A stretch of 64,000 bases of DNA, from positions 23,560 to 87,559 of the forward strand of contig URDD01000002.1 of assembly GCA_900546395.1 (NCBI GenBank). The letters are read 5' to 3'. Each line of letters begins with the position of its first letter. The first letter of the stretch is position 1. Source of the DNA: an uncultured Bacteroidales bacterium (lineage in GTDB: Bacteria; Bacteroidota; Bacteroidia; Bacteroidales; UBA932). The notes beneath the pieces are model-generated. The model was not told the origin of the DNA and made no database searches. It saw nothing but the letters and a program-made list of their open reading frames with translations. The translations under genes and the position numbers were made by a program. Shown one piece after another: positions 8,417-16,058 of this stretch.

Positions 8417-10873
8417 ATGAGAATATATTTTAAAACGGCTTTATGCTTGTTTTTGCCTCTTTTCATTGCTTCCTGCTCAGAGACAATGGAAGAGGTGCCT
8501 GGTCAGGGAGCGGCATCTGCAAGCTTCAGCCTTTCTTTGAATCCGGTGACCCGGGCGGCCAAAGATCTGGATCCTGCACACTATGATGCAAAAGTTTATC
8601 TTTATGAGCGCAGGGAGTCTGATGGCTCTGCCGGATATACCCAGGTGCAGGAACTTCCTGTCGCTTCAAATCAGATGACTATTTCAGAACTGGTGCCGCT
8701 GAAGCAGTATAAGGCTGTTTTTCTGGCAGTCCCAAAGGGTCAGACTCCTGCTCTTCCTGAATTTATGGGCAAAGGAAATGTTCCTTCATATTCAGAAGCT
8801 GCTGCGGAATATATAGAGGGCCTGAGCAGTGATATATCAAATGACGTTTTCCGCAGTATTGTGGATTTCAAGGCTACTACTGCCAACAGCCAGCAGACTA
8901 CTGTGCTTACACGCCAGAACGGAGCATTGGAAGTACGCCTTCTTAACCAGAAAAACCTGACATCAGTGAAGCTGCATCTGAGCGGCCATACTTCATTCCT
9001 TCTTCATGACGGAACAGGCGGACAGGTGATTACGCAGGGAAATACTGTAGCTCTGGAAACCACTCTTACTGATCCGGCAAAACTTTCTGCTTCGGAAGTA
9101 AAGATACGTATCAATCTTCTTCCCCAGGAAGATCTCACAGATAAGGATGGTACCAATAACTATCTGGAAGTCACTTCAGGAGGGGTCACGACCAAATATC
9201 CTGTAAAGTCTGACCATCAGGCCATACCGGTCTATCCCAACCAGATTACCTGGCTGACACTCGGAAGCAGGGACAATACCAATTTTGATGTGTCTTTCAG
9301 CGGCAAAATCAACCTTGACGATCCTCAGTGGGATGGAATACACGGCGGTACTGGTGAAAACCAGGGCCAGCAGGCCGGTCCCTTAGAAGAAGGCTATTTC
9401 AGGGCTACGTTCTTTGCAGATGACGGATGTCCGGCTTCAAGGGCTGCGATATCAGGAAACTCGGAGAGGATACAGTCTCTTCTCTGCCTGATTTATAAAA
9501 AAGAGGCAGACGGGTCATATACTTTCAAGGAGGAAAAGGAAGTGATCAGATATAGCGGTACAGTCGGAACAGTAGAGCCTCAGACATACTCCTGGCCTTT
9601 GGCTGCGAAAGTGTCTTTTGATCTTCCGAACGGAGGAGATTACAGGGCCGTGTTCGTAGGAAACGTGCAGCCGGAGCTTTTCCCTGAGCAGAATACAGTA
9701 GGCGGAACAGGACTGGAGCCTATTCTGACAGGCTATAAGGACGGCTTCAGCGCATCCCGTATCCATATGCCTCAGAAAGGTCCTGCAGCATTCGGGCAGT
9801 ACAATATGTTCTATCTTGCCACTGTGGATTTCAACCAAAGCAACCCAAGTCCTTATGTCCTTCTGGAGAGAATTGTCACCAGCAATGTATATTCCCGCAC
9901 GATGATTGATGAAAATAAAGGTCTTGATATGCTGGTTGACAATCTCCTCGCTCAGATAAGGGAGAATCAGCTCACTACCAATGTGGTCAAGGGTCTGCTT
10001 GAGTCAAAGTTGCTTATTATCCTCGAACCTGTATTAGGGGATTTGACGACAAAACTTCTTACCCCTTTGGTTGACCGTCTTGTGAATGCCCTTTTGGGAG
10101 GAGTGCTTACTGCTTTGGACAAGTTGCTTTTGGATGAATTGGTGAAAGCCCTTAAAGCCAGTCTTGATGGTCTGGCAGGACCGCAGACTGGCCTGTTGGG
10201 ACTCGGCTATGTCCTTAACCCGTGGACTACGACTGACAATGCAGATCTTATATACGGTTCTATGACGGAGAGCATTAATTTCAACCGCACAGCATGTACT
10301 GCATTTAAGGCAGGTGTCGAGTGGAAAGATATTCCGGTCAATACAGATAAGGCCAATAATATCAGTACGATATCGGTTACCTGTCTCGGAGGAACAGAGC
10401 AGGTCTCAAAAATAAATGTTGGAAATAAAGGTACTTATCCTGATTTGCTCCGCCCTATATTGGACAAACTTGACGAGAAGGTAATCAACGGCCTTCTTAT
10501 AAATATCCACACTCCGCTTAAATACAATATGGAGTCCAATCTCCAATATACTACTGACTATGAATTGCTGGATGTTATGTTGAGGGATTACAGTACTTCT
10601 GCTGAATCTCAGTCTGTCAGTGTTTCTGTCCAATTGAACGATATTGCAAATCTCAGTGAGATTGTAAAAGAGATTCTTGGTGACGGACTTATCAGCGGAA
10701 TTGTCGGTGGCGTGACGGATCATCTTCTTCAGCCTGTCTTGGATGTCTTGCTTAAATCAACTGTAGAGTTTCTGGATATCAAGCTGCCTGATTTGGGCTT
10801 GGGCAATATCCGGTTGAGTGGCACATGGGATGCTACCCATGTTTCGGACGGCACTATAGCCCCTAAACTGTAG
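8417..10873 (+). CDS. Tandem fimbrillin-like lipoprotein with Leu-rich helical segments
   Basis: 818 residues. The lipobox is LFIASCSE with Cys about residue 20. Two fimbrillin/Mfa2-like units follow each other: one from about residue 30 (ASFSLSLNPVTRA, AKVYLYERRESDG, YKAVFLAVP) and one from about 330 (YFRATFFADDGCPASRA, LCLIYKKEADGSY, YRAVFVGNV). After the second unit come about 100 strongly Leu-rich, probably helical residues (about 505-600, for example LLTPLVDRLVNALLGGVLTA). A shorter stretch of the same kind (EIVKEILGDGLISGIVGGV) lies near the C-terminus. Such helices are unusual in an otherwise beta protein of this family. It is the last gene of the fimbrial operon seen here and its function is unknown; surface attachment or chain end-capping are possibilities. 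Confidence 0.6.
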   Translation: MRIYFKTALCLFLPLFIASCSETMEEVPGQGAASASFSLSLNPVTRAAKDLDPAHYDAKVYLYERRESDGSAGYTQVQELPVASNQMTISELVPLKQYKAVFLAVPKGQTPALPEFMGKGNVPSYSEAAAEYIEGLSSDISNDVFRSIVDFKATTANSQQTTVLTRQNGALEVRLLNQKNLTSVKLHLSGHTSFLLHDGTGGQVITQGNTVALETTLTDPAKLSASEVKIRINLLPQEDLTDKDGTNNYLEVTSGGVTTKYPVKSDHQAIPVYPNQITWLTLGSRDNTNFDVSFSGKINLDDPQWDGIHGGTGENQGQQAGPLEEGYFRATFFADDGCPASRAAISGNSERIQSLLCLIYKKEADGSYTFKEEKEVIRYSGTVGTVEPQTYSWPLAAKVSFDLPNGGDYRAVFVGNVQPELFPEQNTVGGTGLEPILTGYKDGFSASRIHMPQKGPAAFGQYNMFYLATVDFNQSNPSPYVLLERIVTSNVYSRTMIDENKGLDMLVDNLLAQIRENQLTTNVVKGLLESKLLIILEPVLGDLTTKLLTPLVDRLVNALLGGVLTALDKLLLDELVKALKASLDGLAGPQTGLLGLGYVLNPWTTTDNADLIYGSMTESINFNRTACTAFKAGVEWKDIPVNTDKANNISTISVTCLGGTEQVSKINVGNKGTYPDLLRPILDKLDEKVINGLLINIHTPLKYNMESNLQYTTDYELLDVMLRDYSTSAESQSVSVSVQLNDIANLSEIVKEILGDGLISGIVGGVTDHLLQPVLDVLLKSTVEFLDIKLPDLGLGNIRLSGTWDATHVSDGTIAPKL

Positions 10874-11002
10874 CTGATTCTCAGGCTCCGGTCTTTCCAT
10901 GTGGTAAATGCAACATATTCAGCATCAGACGTCAATTTTGTAAATTCGATTGTTTTCTTATTGTGGAAGTCAGTTTGCAGCCTGGTTGTAAGTATGTGTC
11001 TG

Positions 11003-11010
11003 TATATTTG
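11003..11010 (+). promoter_or_regulatory. -7 box (TATATTTG) of the cation-efflux gene
   Basis: TATATTTG matches the Bacteroides TAnnTTTG box exactly. Transcription would start near 11017, just before ATG 11026. This argues against the longer upstream GTG start at 10963. No well-spaced TTTG partner is seen. Confidence 0.5.
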
Positions 11011-11025
11011 CTGCGGATTTTAAAG

Positions 11026-11949
11026 ATGATGACAATGGAAGCACATAATCACAAACATTCGCATGATCATGGACACGTCCATGAGATAACCTCATTAAAC
11101 GGTATATATATACTGGCAATTGTCCTTAATCTTCTTTTTGTCGGAGTGGAGGCAGCAGCCGGTCTTTGGTCAGGTTCGCTGGGTCTGCTGTCAGATGCAG
11201 GTCACAATCTGAGTGATGTATTCAGTCTGTTGCTTGCTATGGTCGCTTTCCGTCTTTCCAGAAGTCTGGCGACAAAGACGTTCACTTACGGCTACAAGAA
11301 GACATCAGTGCTGATTTCTTTGCTGAATGCAGTAATTCTTTTAGTAGCTGTCGGAGCAATTATTATAGAGAGCTTCAGAAAGTTCCGCGAGCCTGCAGAA
11401 GTCAGTGGTGGAATTATAATCTGGACAGCGTTAGCCGGAATAGTCGTCAACGGAGCTACAGCGCTTATGCTTATGAAGCAGCAGAAACACGACATAAACA
11501 CCCGGGGGGCATATCTCCATATGGCTGCAGATACCCTTGTTTCTGCTGGCGTAGTTATTTCTGGAGTCCTGATTTCCTTGACAGGAAGCCTTTATATTGA
11601 TCCTGTTGTCAGTCTCCTGGTTGCAGGTATGATATTGGTATCTACTTGGAAACTCCTGTCTGAAAGTTTCAGACTTTCCATTGATGCAGTGCCTGAAAAC
11701 ATTGATATAGACTCTGTTGTCTCAGAGATGTCTGCCCAGGACGGTGTCAGGGATGTGCACCATGTCCATATATGGCCCATCAGTACTACCGAGAATGCCT
11801 TGACAGCCCATGTCGTAATCAGTTCTCTTGATGATATGGAAAATATTAAACATAGCCTCAAACATCTGCTTGCGGAAAAAAAGATAAGGCATAGCACACT
11901 TGAGATTGAGACGCAGACTTCGGACTGTCACGAGCATGGCTGCTGCTGA
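11026..11949 (+). CDS. czcD: CDF-family divalent cation (Zn2+-type) efflux protein
   Basis: About 307 residues with a His-rich N-terminus (HNHKHSHDHGHVHE), six predicted membrane segments and the two CDF metal sites: HNLSD in the second segment and HMAAD in the fifth. A cytoplasmic C-terminal domain carries the conserved VHHVHIWPIS. CDF proteins export Zn2+ and similar ions in exchange for protons across the inner membrane. The tail SDCHEHGCC is an additional possible metal ligand. In-frame ATGs lie at 11026, 11029 and 11035, and I chose the first. A perfect 13-base inverted repeat straddles the stop codon. The neighbouring cupin is convergent, so the gene is probably transcribed alone. Family assignment is firm; the metal is inferred from similarity to CzcD/ZitB. 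Confidence 0.88.
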   Translation: MMTMEAHNHKHSHDHGHVHEITSLNGIYILAIVLNLLFVGVEAAAGLWSGSLGLLSDAGHNLSDVFSLLLAMVAFRLSRSLATKTFTYGYKKTSVLISLLNAVILLVAVGAIIIESFRKFREPAEVSGGIIIWTALAGIVVNGATALMLMKQQKHDINTRGAYLHMAADTLVSAGVVISGVLISLTGSLYIDPVVSLLVAGMILVSTWKLLSESFRLSIDAVPENIDIDSVVSEMSAQDGVRDVHHVHIWPISTTENALTAHVVISSLDDMENIKHSLKHLLAEKKIRHSTLEIETQTSDCHEHGCC

Positions 11950-11964
11950 CCGTCCGAAGTCTGC
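11913..11964 (+). terminator. Perfect 13-bp inverted repeat across the efflux gene stop codon
   Basis: GCAGACTTCGGAC at 11913-11925 is exactly complementary to GTCCGAAGTCTGC at 11952-11964, with a 26-base loop that contains the TGA stop at 11947-11949. There is no T run after it. A terminator or 3'-end-stabilising hairpin between convergent genes is the simplest reading. Confidence 0.5.
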
Positions 11965-11997
11965 CTGAAAGTCACTGCTGGTGGAAAGCCTCTGTCG

Positions 11998-12327
11998 TTA
12001 CTGGGCTGCCACTACCGCATAGAATTCAAGGTCTGAATCAGAGTCGTTTATCAGTGTGTGACTTTGGCCTTTGGGGCAGTAATGGCACACCCCGGCCCTG
12101 ACTTCGCTTTTTTCTCCGTTACAGATGACTGTTCCGCATCCGGCTGTGAAGAACATCACTTCGCAGCCGTCGGTGTGTGTATGCAGTCCGATTGATGCTC
12201 CCGGTATCAGGCATCCTTTCATTATCTTGTTCAGGCTGTCGTTATACATTTTTGCCCTGTATTCTTTTTCTCCTCCCTTGAATGCCGGGAGTACTGAAAG
12301 TCCGATTTTGTCAAAGTCAATATTCAT
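11998..12327 (-). CDS. Small cupin-domain protein
   Basis: 109 residues, a single cupin barrel. The first cupin motif is seen as IGLHTHTDGCEVMFFTAGCG (His, His and Glu ligands) and the second as PKGQSHTLINDSD with its His. Proteins of this size bind one metal ion and may be small-molecule enzymes or sensors; the substrate cannot be told from the sequence. It is convergent with the cation-efflux gene and separated from the next + strand gene by about 340 AT-rich bases, so it probably stands alone. Confidence 0.75.
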   Translation of the reverse strand: MNIDFDKIGLSVLPAFKGGEKEYRAKMYNDSLNKIMKGCLIPGASIGLHTHTDGCEVMFFTAGCGTVICNGEKSEVRAGVCHYCPKGQSHTLINDSDSDLEFYAVVAAQ

Positions 12328-12667
12328 TTTCTGTCTGGATTGTTAATTTTCTGCAAATTAAGTAAATTTCCTCTTCGGAAATCAATCTATAATCAGAAAT
12401 CTTATTCAAATCTGATGCAGGTTATTATTTTCACTTGATTAAGAATTTTTAAAAATTCTTTTATGGCTCTTTCAGGTCTGTTTTCCACGACTTTTTTCAG
12501 TCAGATAACTCACTGTTATCTTTTTCAAAAAGTCACAGAAAACATCCTCAAAAATACCTCATAAAATTTATAATGACAAAAATTTAAACAGCTTCAAAGA
12601 AAAGTCATCTAAATTTTGACAGTTTTCAAAAGAGCATTAATTTCGCAATTCGTAGATACAACTTGTG
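12328..12667. other. AT-rich intergenic region with a perfect 20-base palindrome
   Basis: No coding potential is seen. AAGAATTTTT followed directly by AAAAATTCTT at 12441-12460 is a perfect palindrome. It could be a regulator site or a weak hairpin serving the divergent cupin and PanE-like genes. A near-consensus box, TAATTTCG, lies about 30 bases before the PanE-like start. Confidence 0.45.
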
Positions 12668-13702
12668 ATGAAAATGAGAACGGCAATTTACGGTGCAGGT
12701 TCCTTGGGTACTGTTTTGGGAGCCTATATAGCGAGGAAAGGCGGTGAAATAGATCTTATAAACAGGAACAAAGCGCATATCAGTGCGCTGAAAGCAAACG
12801 GTGCAAAAATAGTAGGGACTGTCAATTTCGACCAGAAGGTCAATGCATACACTCCTGAAGAAATGTCTGGAGTATATGATATTATTTTTCTGATGACCAA
12901 GCAGCAGCATAATGTTGAGGTCGTTTCTTTTCTTGAAGATTATCTGGCTTCAGACGGAGTTATAGTGACTCTTCAGAATGGATTGCCGGAGATTCAGATA
13001 GCAGAAATAATAGGTGCGGAAAGGGTGATTGGAGCCACAGTGGCTTGGGGTGCTTCTATGAAGTCACCAGGAATCTGTGAACTGACAAGTTCTCCGGACA
13101 GTCTGACATTTTCGCTGGGAATGCTTTCTTCCGGATATAACTTAAAAAATCGCTCACACCACTTTGATGAAGTCAAGTCCTTGCTTGAAATGATGGGACC
13201 TGTGAAAACTGATGACAATTTTATAGGAAGCAGGTGGAGCAAACTGCTCATCAATTCTGCATTTTCCGGAATGAGTGCGGTTTTGGGGTGCACATTCGGA
13301 CAGGCAGCAAAAAACAGACAATCCAGGAAAGTAGTGCAGGCCATCATAAAAGAGTGTATAGACGTATGTTCTGCAGGAGGAATAAGGATTGAACCTGTTC
13401 AAGGCAAGGATATTGTGAAGTTGCTGGATTACAGCAACCCTTTCAAAAAGGCGTTTTCTTTTTTTGTCATACCGATAGCCATACGAAAACATGCTTTGTT
13501 GAAGGCAAGTATGCTTCAGGATATTGAAAACGGGAAAAAGACAGAAGTGGATGCCATCAACGGCGCCGTCTCGTTGTACGGCAGGAAAGTAGGATGCCCT
13601 ACACCTGTGAATGATAAAGTGGTGGAAATAATACATAAGATTGAGGTTGGCAGGCTGTCGCCATCATTTGACAATCTGGAATTATTTAAATTATGTTTGT
13701 AA
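12668..13702 (+). CDS. Ketopantoate reductase (PanE/ApbA) family oxidoreductase
   Basis: About 344 residues. The N-terminal Rossmann fold shows IYGAGSLGTVLGAYIARKG, the dinucleotide-binding glycine motif. It is followed by FLMTKQQHN and by TVAWGASMKSPG, typical of the family. The C-terminal helical domain contains GSRWSKLLINSAFSG, in which Lys corresponds to the family's catalytic lysine. PanE reduces 2-dehydropantoate with NADPH for coenzyme A synthesis, but many family members reduce other 2-oxo acids. The usual second Asn of the helical motif appears to be Ser here, so the substrate is uncertain. GTG 12665 precedes ATG 12668, which I chose. The 3' end overlaps the next gene by 10 bases, implying co-transcription. 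Confidence 0.75.
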   Translation: MKMRTAIYGAGSLGTVLGAYIARKGGEIDLINRNKAHISALKANGAKIVGTVNFDQKVNAYTPEEMSGVYDIIFLMTKQQHNVEVVSFLEDYLASDGVIVTLQNGLPEIQIAEIIGAERVIGATVAWGASMKSPGICELTSSPDSLTFSLGMLSSGYNLKNRSHHFDEVKSLLEMMGPVKTDDNFIGSRWSKLLINSAFSGMSAVLGCTFGQAAKNRQSRKVVQAIIKECIDVCSAGGIRIEPVQGKDIVKLLDYSNPFKKAFSFFVIPIAIRKHALLKASMLQDIENGKKTEVDAINGAVSLYGRKVGCPTPVNDKVVEIIHKIEVGRLSPSFDNLELFKLCL

Positions 13703-14727
13703 CAATATCTGTTGTGCTTATGGCCATTGTGGCTGTTTTGGCTGCAGTATCAGCCGTAGCATTAGTGGCAAAGATTTGCGGCGGCTCATTCAGAAAATTT
13801 TTCCTGAACGGACTATGGGCATTGCTGCTTCCACCTGCGGTTATGCTTTATGGAATGATAGTGGAGAGGAATATCTATAATGTAAAGAGATTGGAAATCA
13901 CATCTGACAAGGTGCCTGCAAGTTTTGACGGGTATAGAGTTGTACATATTTCTGATATACACTTAAGGTCATTCAAGGCAAGGTATAATTCCCTATCTCA
14001 TGCAGTGTCCCAGATTAATGCCCTGAATCCTGACATAGTCTTGTTTACCGGTGATCTGGTTACAGCCGAGCCTTCGGAAATGGATAGTCTTGAGACAATT
14101 CTGGCTGGTTTGCACGCATCTGACGGGGTTTATTCCGTATTGGGAAACCATGATTATTGCATTTACAACAGATGGCCTTCGGATTCGGTGAGACAGGAGG
14201 CTGTAAAGGAAGTGATACGCAGGCAGGAGGCGATGGGCTGGAAGATGCTGATGAACAGTAGTGTAAATCTGGTGCGAGGCTCAGATACTATTTCCGTCTC
14301 TGGGGTGGAGAATATATCACAGACAAGTTATTTCCCTTCTTATGGAGATCTGGACAGTGCAATGTACGGGGCCAGGGGGGCATTTAAGATACTTATGTCT
14401 CATGATCCGTCTCATTGGAAAAAAGCGACAGAGCAGTATCCTGACATTGACCTTACTCTTTCCGGTCATACGCACGCTATGCAGTTTACTGTTTTCGGAT
14501 GGTCTCCGAGCAGTTTCATTTTTGATGAATACATGGGCTTGTACTGTATGGACAGCGGGCGTTCCATTTCTTCTGTGCACAGACACAAGGTAGTTCAGGA
14601 TGCAGCGAATATGCTTTATGTAAATATCGGACTTGGCGAAACGGCTATTCCTGCCAGACTGGGAGGAGCACGCCCCGAAATCACGCTTATTACACTGCGT
14701 AACTCCGGGGCGGTATCAAGTCGTTAA
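13693..14727 (+). CDS. Membrane-anchored metallophosphoesterase (YkuE/YaeI-like)
   Basis: 344 residues. Two hydrophobic N-terminal segments (about residues 1-28 and 36-58) anchor it to the membrane. The calcineurin-like domain follows with its metal and catalytic motifs in order: HISDIHL, FTGDLVT, LGNHDYC and LSGHTHAMQF. Family members hydrolyse phosphomonoesters or diesters; YkuE/YaeI relatives have been linked to lipid or UDP-sugar phosphates. The start overlaps the reductase gene by 10 bases, so translation is probably coupled. It converges on the aminotransferase gene with a 12-base gap. All visible metal ligands are intact. Confidence 0.82.
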   Translation: MFVTISVVLMAIVAVLAAVSAVALVAKICGGSFRKFFLNGLWALLLPPAVMLYGMIVERNIYNVKRLEITSDKVPASFDGYRVVHISDIHLRSFKARYNSLSHAVSQINALNPDIVLFTGDLVTAEPSEMDSLETILAGLHASDGVYSVLGNHDYCIYNRWPSDSVRQEAVKEVIRRQEAMGWKMLMNSSVNLVRGSDTISVSGVENISQTSYFPSYGDLDSAMYGARGAFKILMSHDPSHWKKATEQYPDIDLTLSGHTHAMQFTVFGWSPSSFIFDEYMGLYCMDSGRSISSVHRHKVVQDAANMLYVNIGLGETAIPARLGGARPEITLITLRNSGAVSSR

Positions 14728-14739
14728 ACTGTTTGGAAA

Positions 14740-15954
14740 TCAGAAAGAAATTGTTCTGCCAGGGTATTGCTTTAACCCTTCTTCAAGGCAGTCCAATGCT
14801 TTTTCAAGTTCTGGAACCTCCAGCACGTATGCTATTCTTGCATAGTTCACTCCTTTGCCAGGGGTCTTGAAGAAGGAAGCAGCAGGAGTCACCATCGTGG
14901 TTTCCCCGTTCATGCGGAACTCTTCCAGCATCCATCTTGCAAACTTTTCAGTATCATCTACCGGAAGTTCGGCCACTGTATAGAACGCACCCATAGGAAG
15001 CGGAGTATATACGCCGGGAATCCTGTTCAGCCTGTCTATCATATAGTCGCGCCTTCTGATGTACTCTTTCTTTACATCGTCAAAATACTTCTGGGGTGTG
15101 TCAAGTGCACCGATGGACGCTATCTGTCCGAGTACAGGAGGACATAGACGTGCCTGCGCGTATTTCATCGCTGCGGCCATAACTTCTTTGTTATGTGAAA
15201 TTATGCAGCCAACCCTTGCTCCGCACATATTGTATCTCTTTGATACAGAGTCAATCAATATTACATTCTGCTCAAGACCAGGTATGTTCATTGCAGAGAA
15301 ATGAGGCTCGTCAGTGTAGCAGAACTCGCGGTATACTTCATCAGAAATAAGGAAGAGGTCGTGTTTCTTTGCTATCTCTCCCAGGGCCATCATACTTTCT
15401 TTTGTATATAAAGTACCTGTCGGGTTACCAGGATTGCAGATAAGTATCGCTTTTGTCTTGTCGGTAATTGCCTTTTCAAATTCCTCTATTGCAGGTACCT
15501 GGAATCCGTTTCGGATATCAGTAGGTATTGCCTTAAGGGTGATTTCGTTCATGAAGGCAAATGTGTTGTAATTTGTGTAGAAAGGCTCCAGTACAATCAC
15601 TTCGTCACCAGGGTTGCAGGTTATTTCAAGAGACATAAGCACTGATTCGCTGCCTGCAACTGTAACCAGAAGTTCTGGTACTTCAATATCAATGCCTATA
15701 TTTTTATAGTACTTGTTCACAAGTCCTTCTCTCAGTTCCATCAGACCTGCGGAATTTGAATATGAAATATTGGTGCCCTTATAATTTCTCACCGCATCAA
15801 GAGCGCATTCCGGGGAGTTTATTTTTTCGTCCGGCTGGCCAATGTTCAAGTGATAGACTTTTACGCCTGTTTTTTTTGCGGCATCTGCCAATGGGACTAA
15901 TTTGCGGATTGCGGAAGCCGGCATAAGGCTGGCTTTTTGGGAAATCTTTACCAT
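14740..15954 (-). CDS. Class I/II PLP-dependent aminotransferase
   Basis: 404 residues, full length for fold-type I aminotransferases. Visible landmarks are HLNIGQPD near the N-terminus, the glycine-rich AGSESVLMSL, the Asn/Pro segment LICNPGNPTG, the cofactor Asp in ISDEVYREF, and the Schiff-base lysine in DSVSKRYNMCGAR, where the Arg after it contacts the phosphate. These are typical of AspC-like aspartate/aromatic aminotransferases, which move amino groups between amino acids and 2-oxo acids. Exact specificity cannot be read. It has its own promoter box (15984-15991, - strand) and is divergent from the glutamine synthetase gene, a plausible nitrogen-metabolism pairing. Confidence 0.83.
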   Translation of the reverse strand: MVKISQKASLMPASAIRKLVPLADAAKKTGVKVYHLNIGQPDEKINSPECALDAVRNYKGTNISYSNSAGLMELREGLVNKYYKNIGIDIEVPELLVTVAGSESVLMSLEITCNPGDEVIVLEPFYTNYNTFAFMNEITLKAIPTDIRNGFQVPAIEEFEKAITDKTKAILICNPGNPTGTLYTKESMMALGEIAKKHDLFLISDEVYREFCYTDEPHFSAMNIPGLEQNVILIDSVSKRYNMCGARVGCIISHNKEVMAAAMKYAQARLCPPVLGQIASIGALDTPQKYFDDVKKEYIRRRDYMIDRLNRIPGVYTPLPMGAFYTVAELPVDDTEKFARWMLEEFRMNGETTMVTPAASFFKTPGKGVNYARIAYVLEVPELEKALDCLEEGLKQYPGRTISF

Positions 15955-15983
15955 GTCAAATTCTGTTTTATATACTAACCGCG

Positions 15984-15991
15984 CAAAGATA
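15984..15991 (-). promoter_or_regulatory. -7 box (TATCTTTG) of the aminotransferase gene
   Basis: The + strand reads CAAAGATA, the reverse complement of TATCTTTG. It lies 30 bases before the aminotransferase start, placing transcription start about 20 bases before the ATG. Confidence 0.6.
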
Positions 15992-16016
15992 ATATTATTT
16001 TTTCTATTATTTTTTC

Positions 16017-16024
16017 TACCTTTG
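16017..16024 (+). promoter_or_regulatory. -7 box (TACCTTTG) of the glutamine synthetase gene
   Basis: TACCTTTG fits TAnnTTTG exactly and lies 35 bases before ATG 16059. It faces the opposite box at 15984-15991, so this 104-base gap holds divergent promoters. Confidence 0.6.
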
Positions 16025-16058
16025 CCGATGATCTTGACAAATTTAAAATATATTATTT

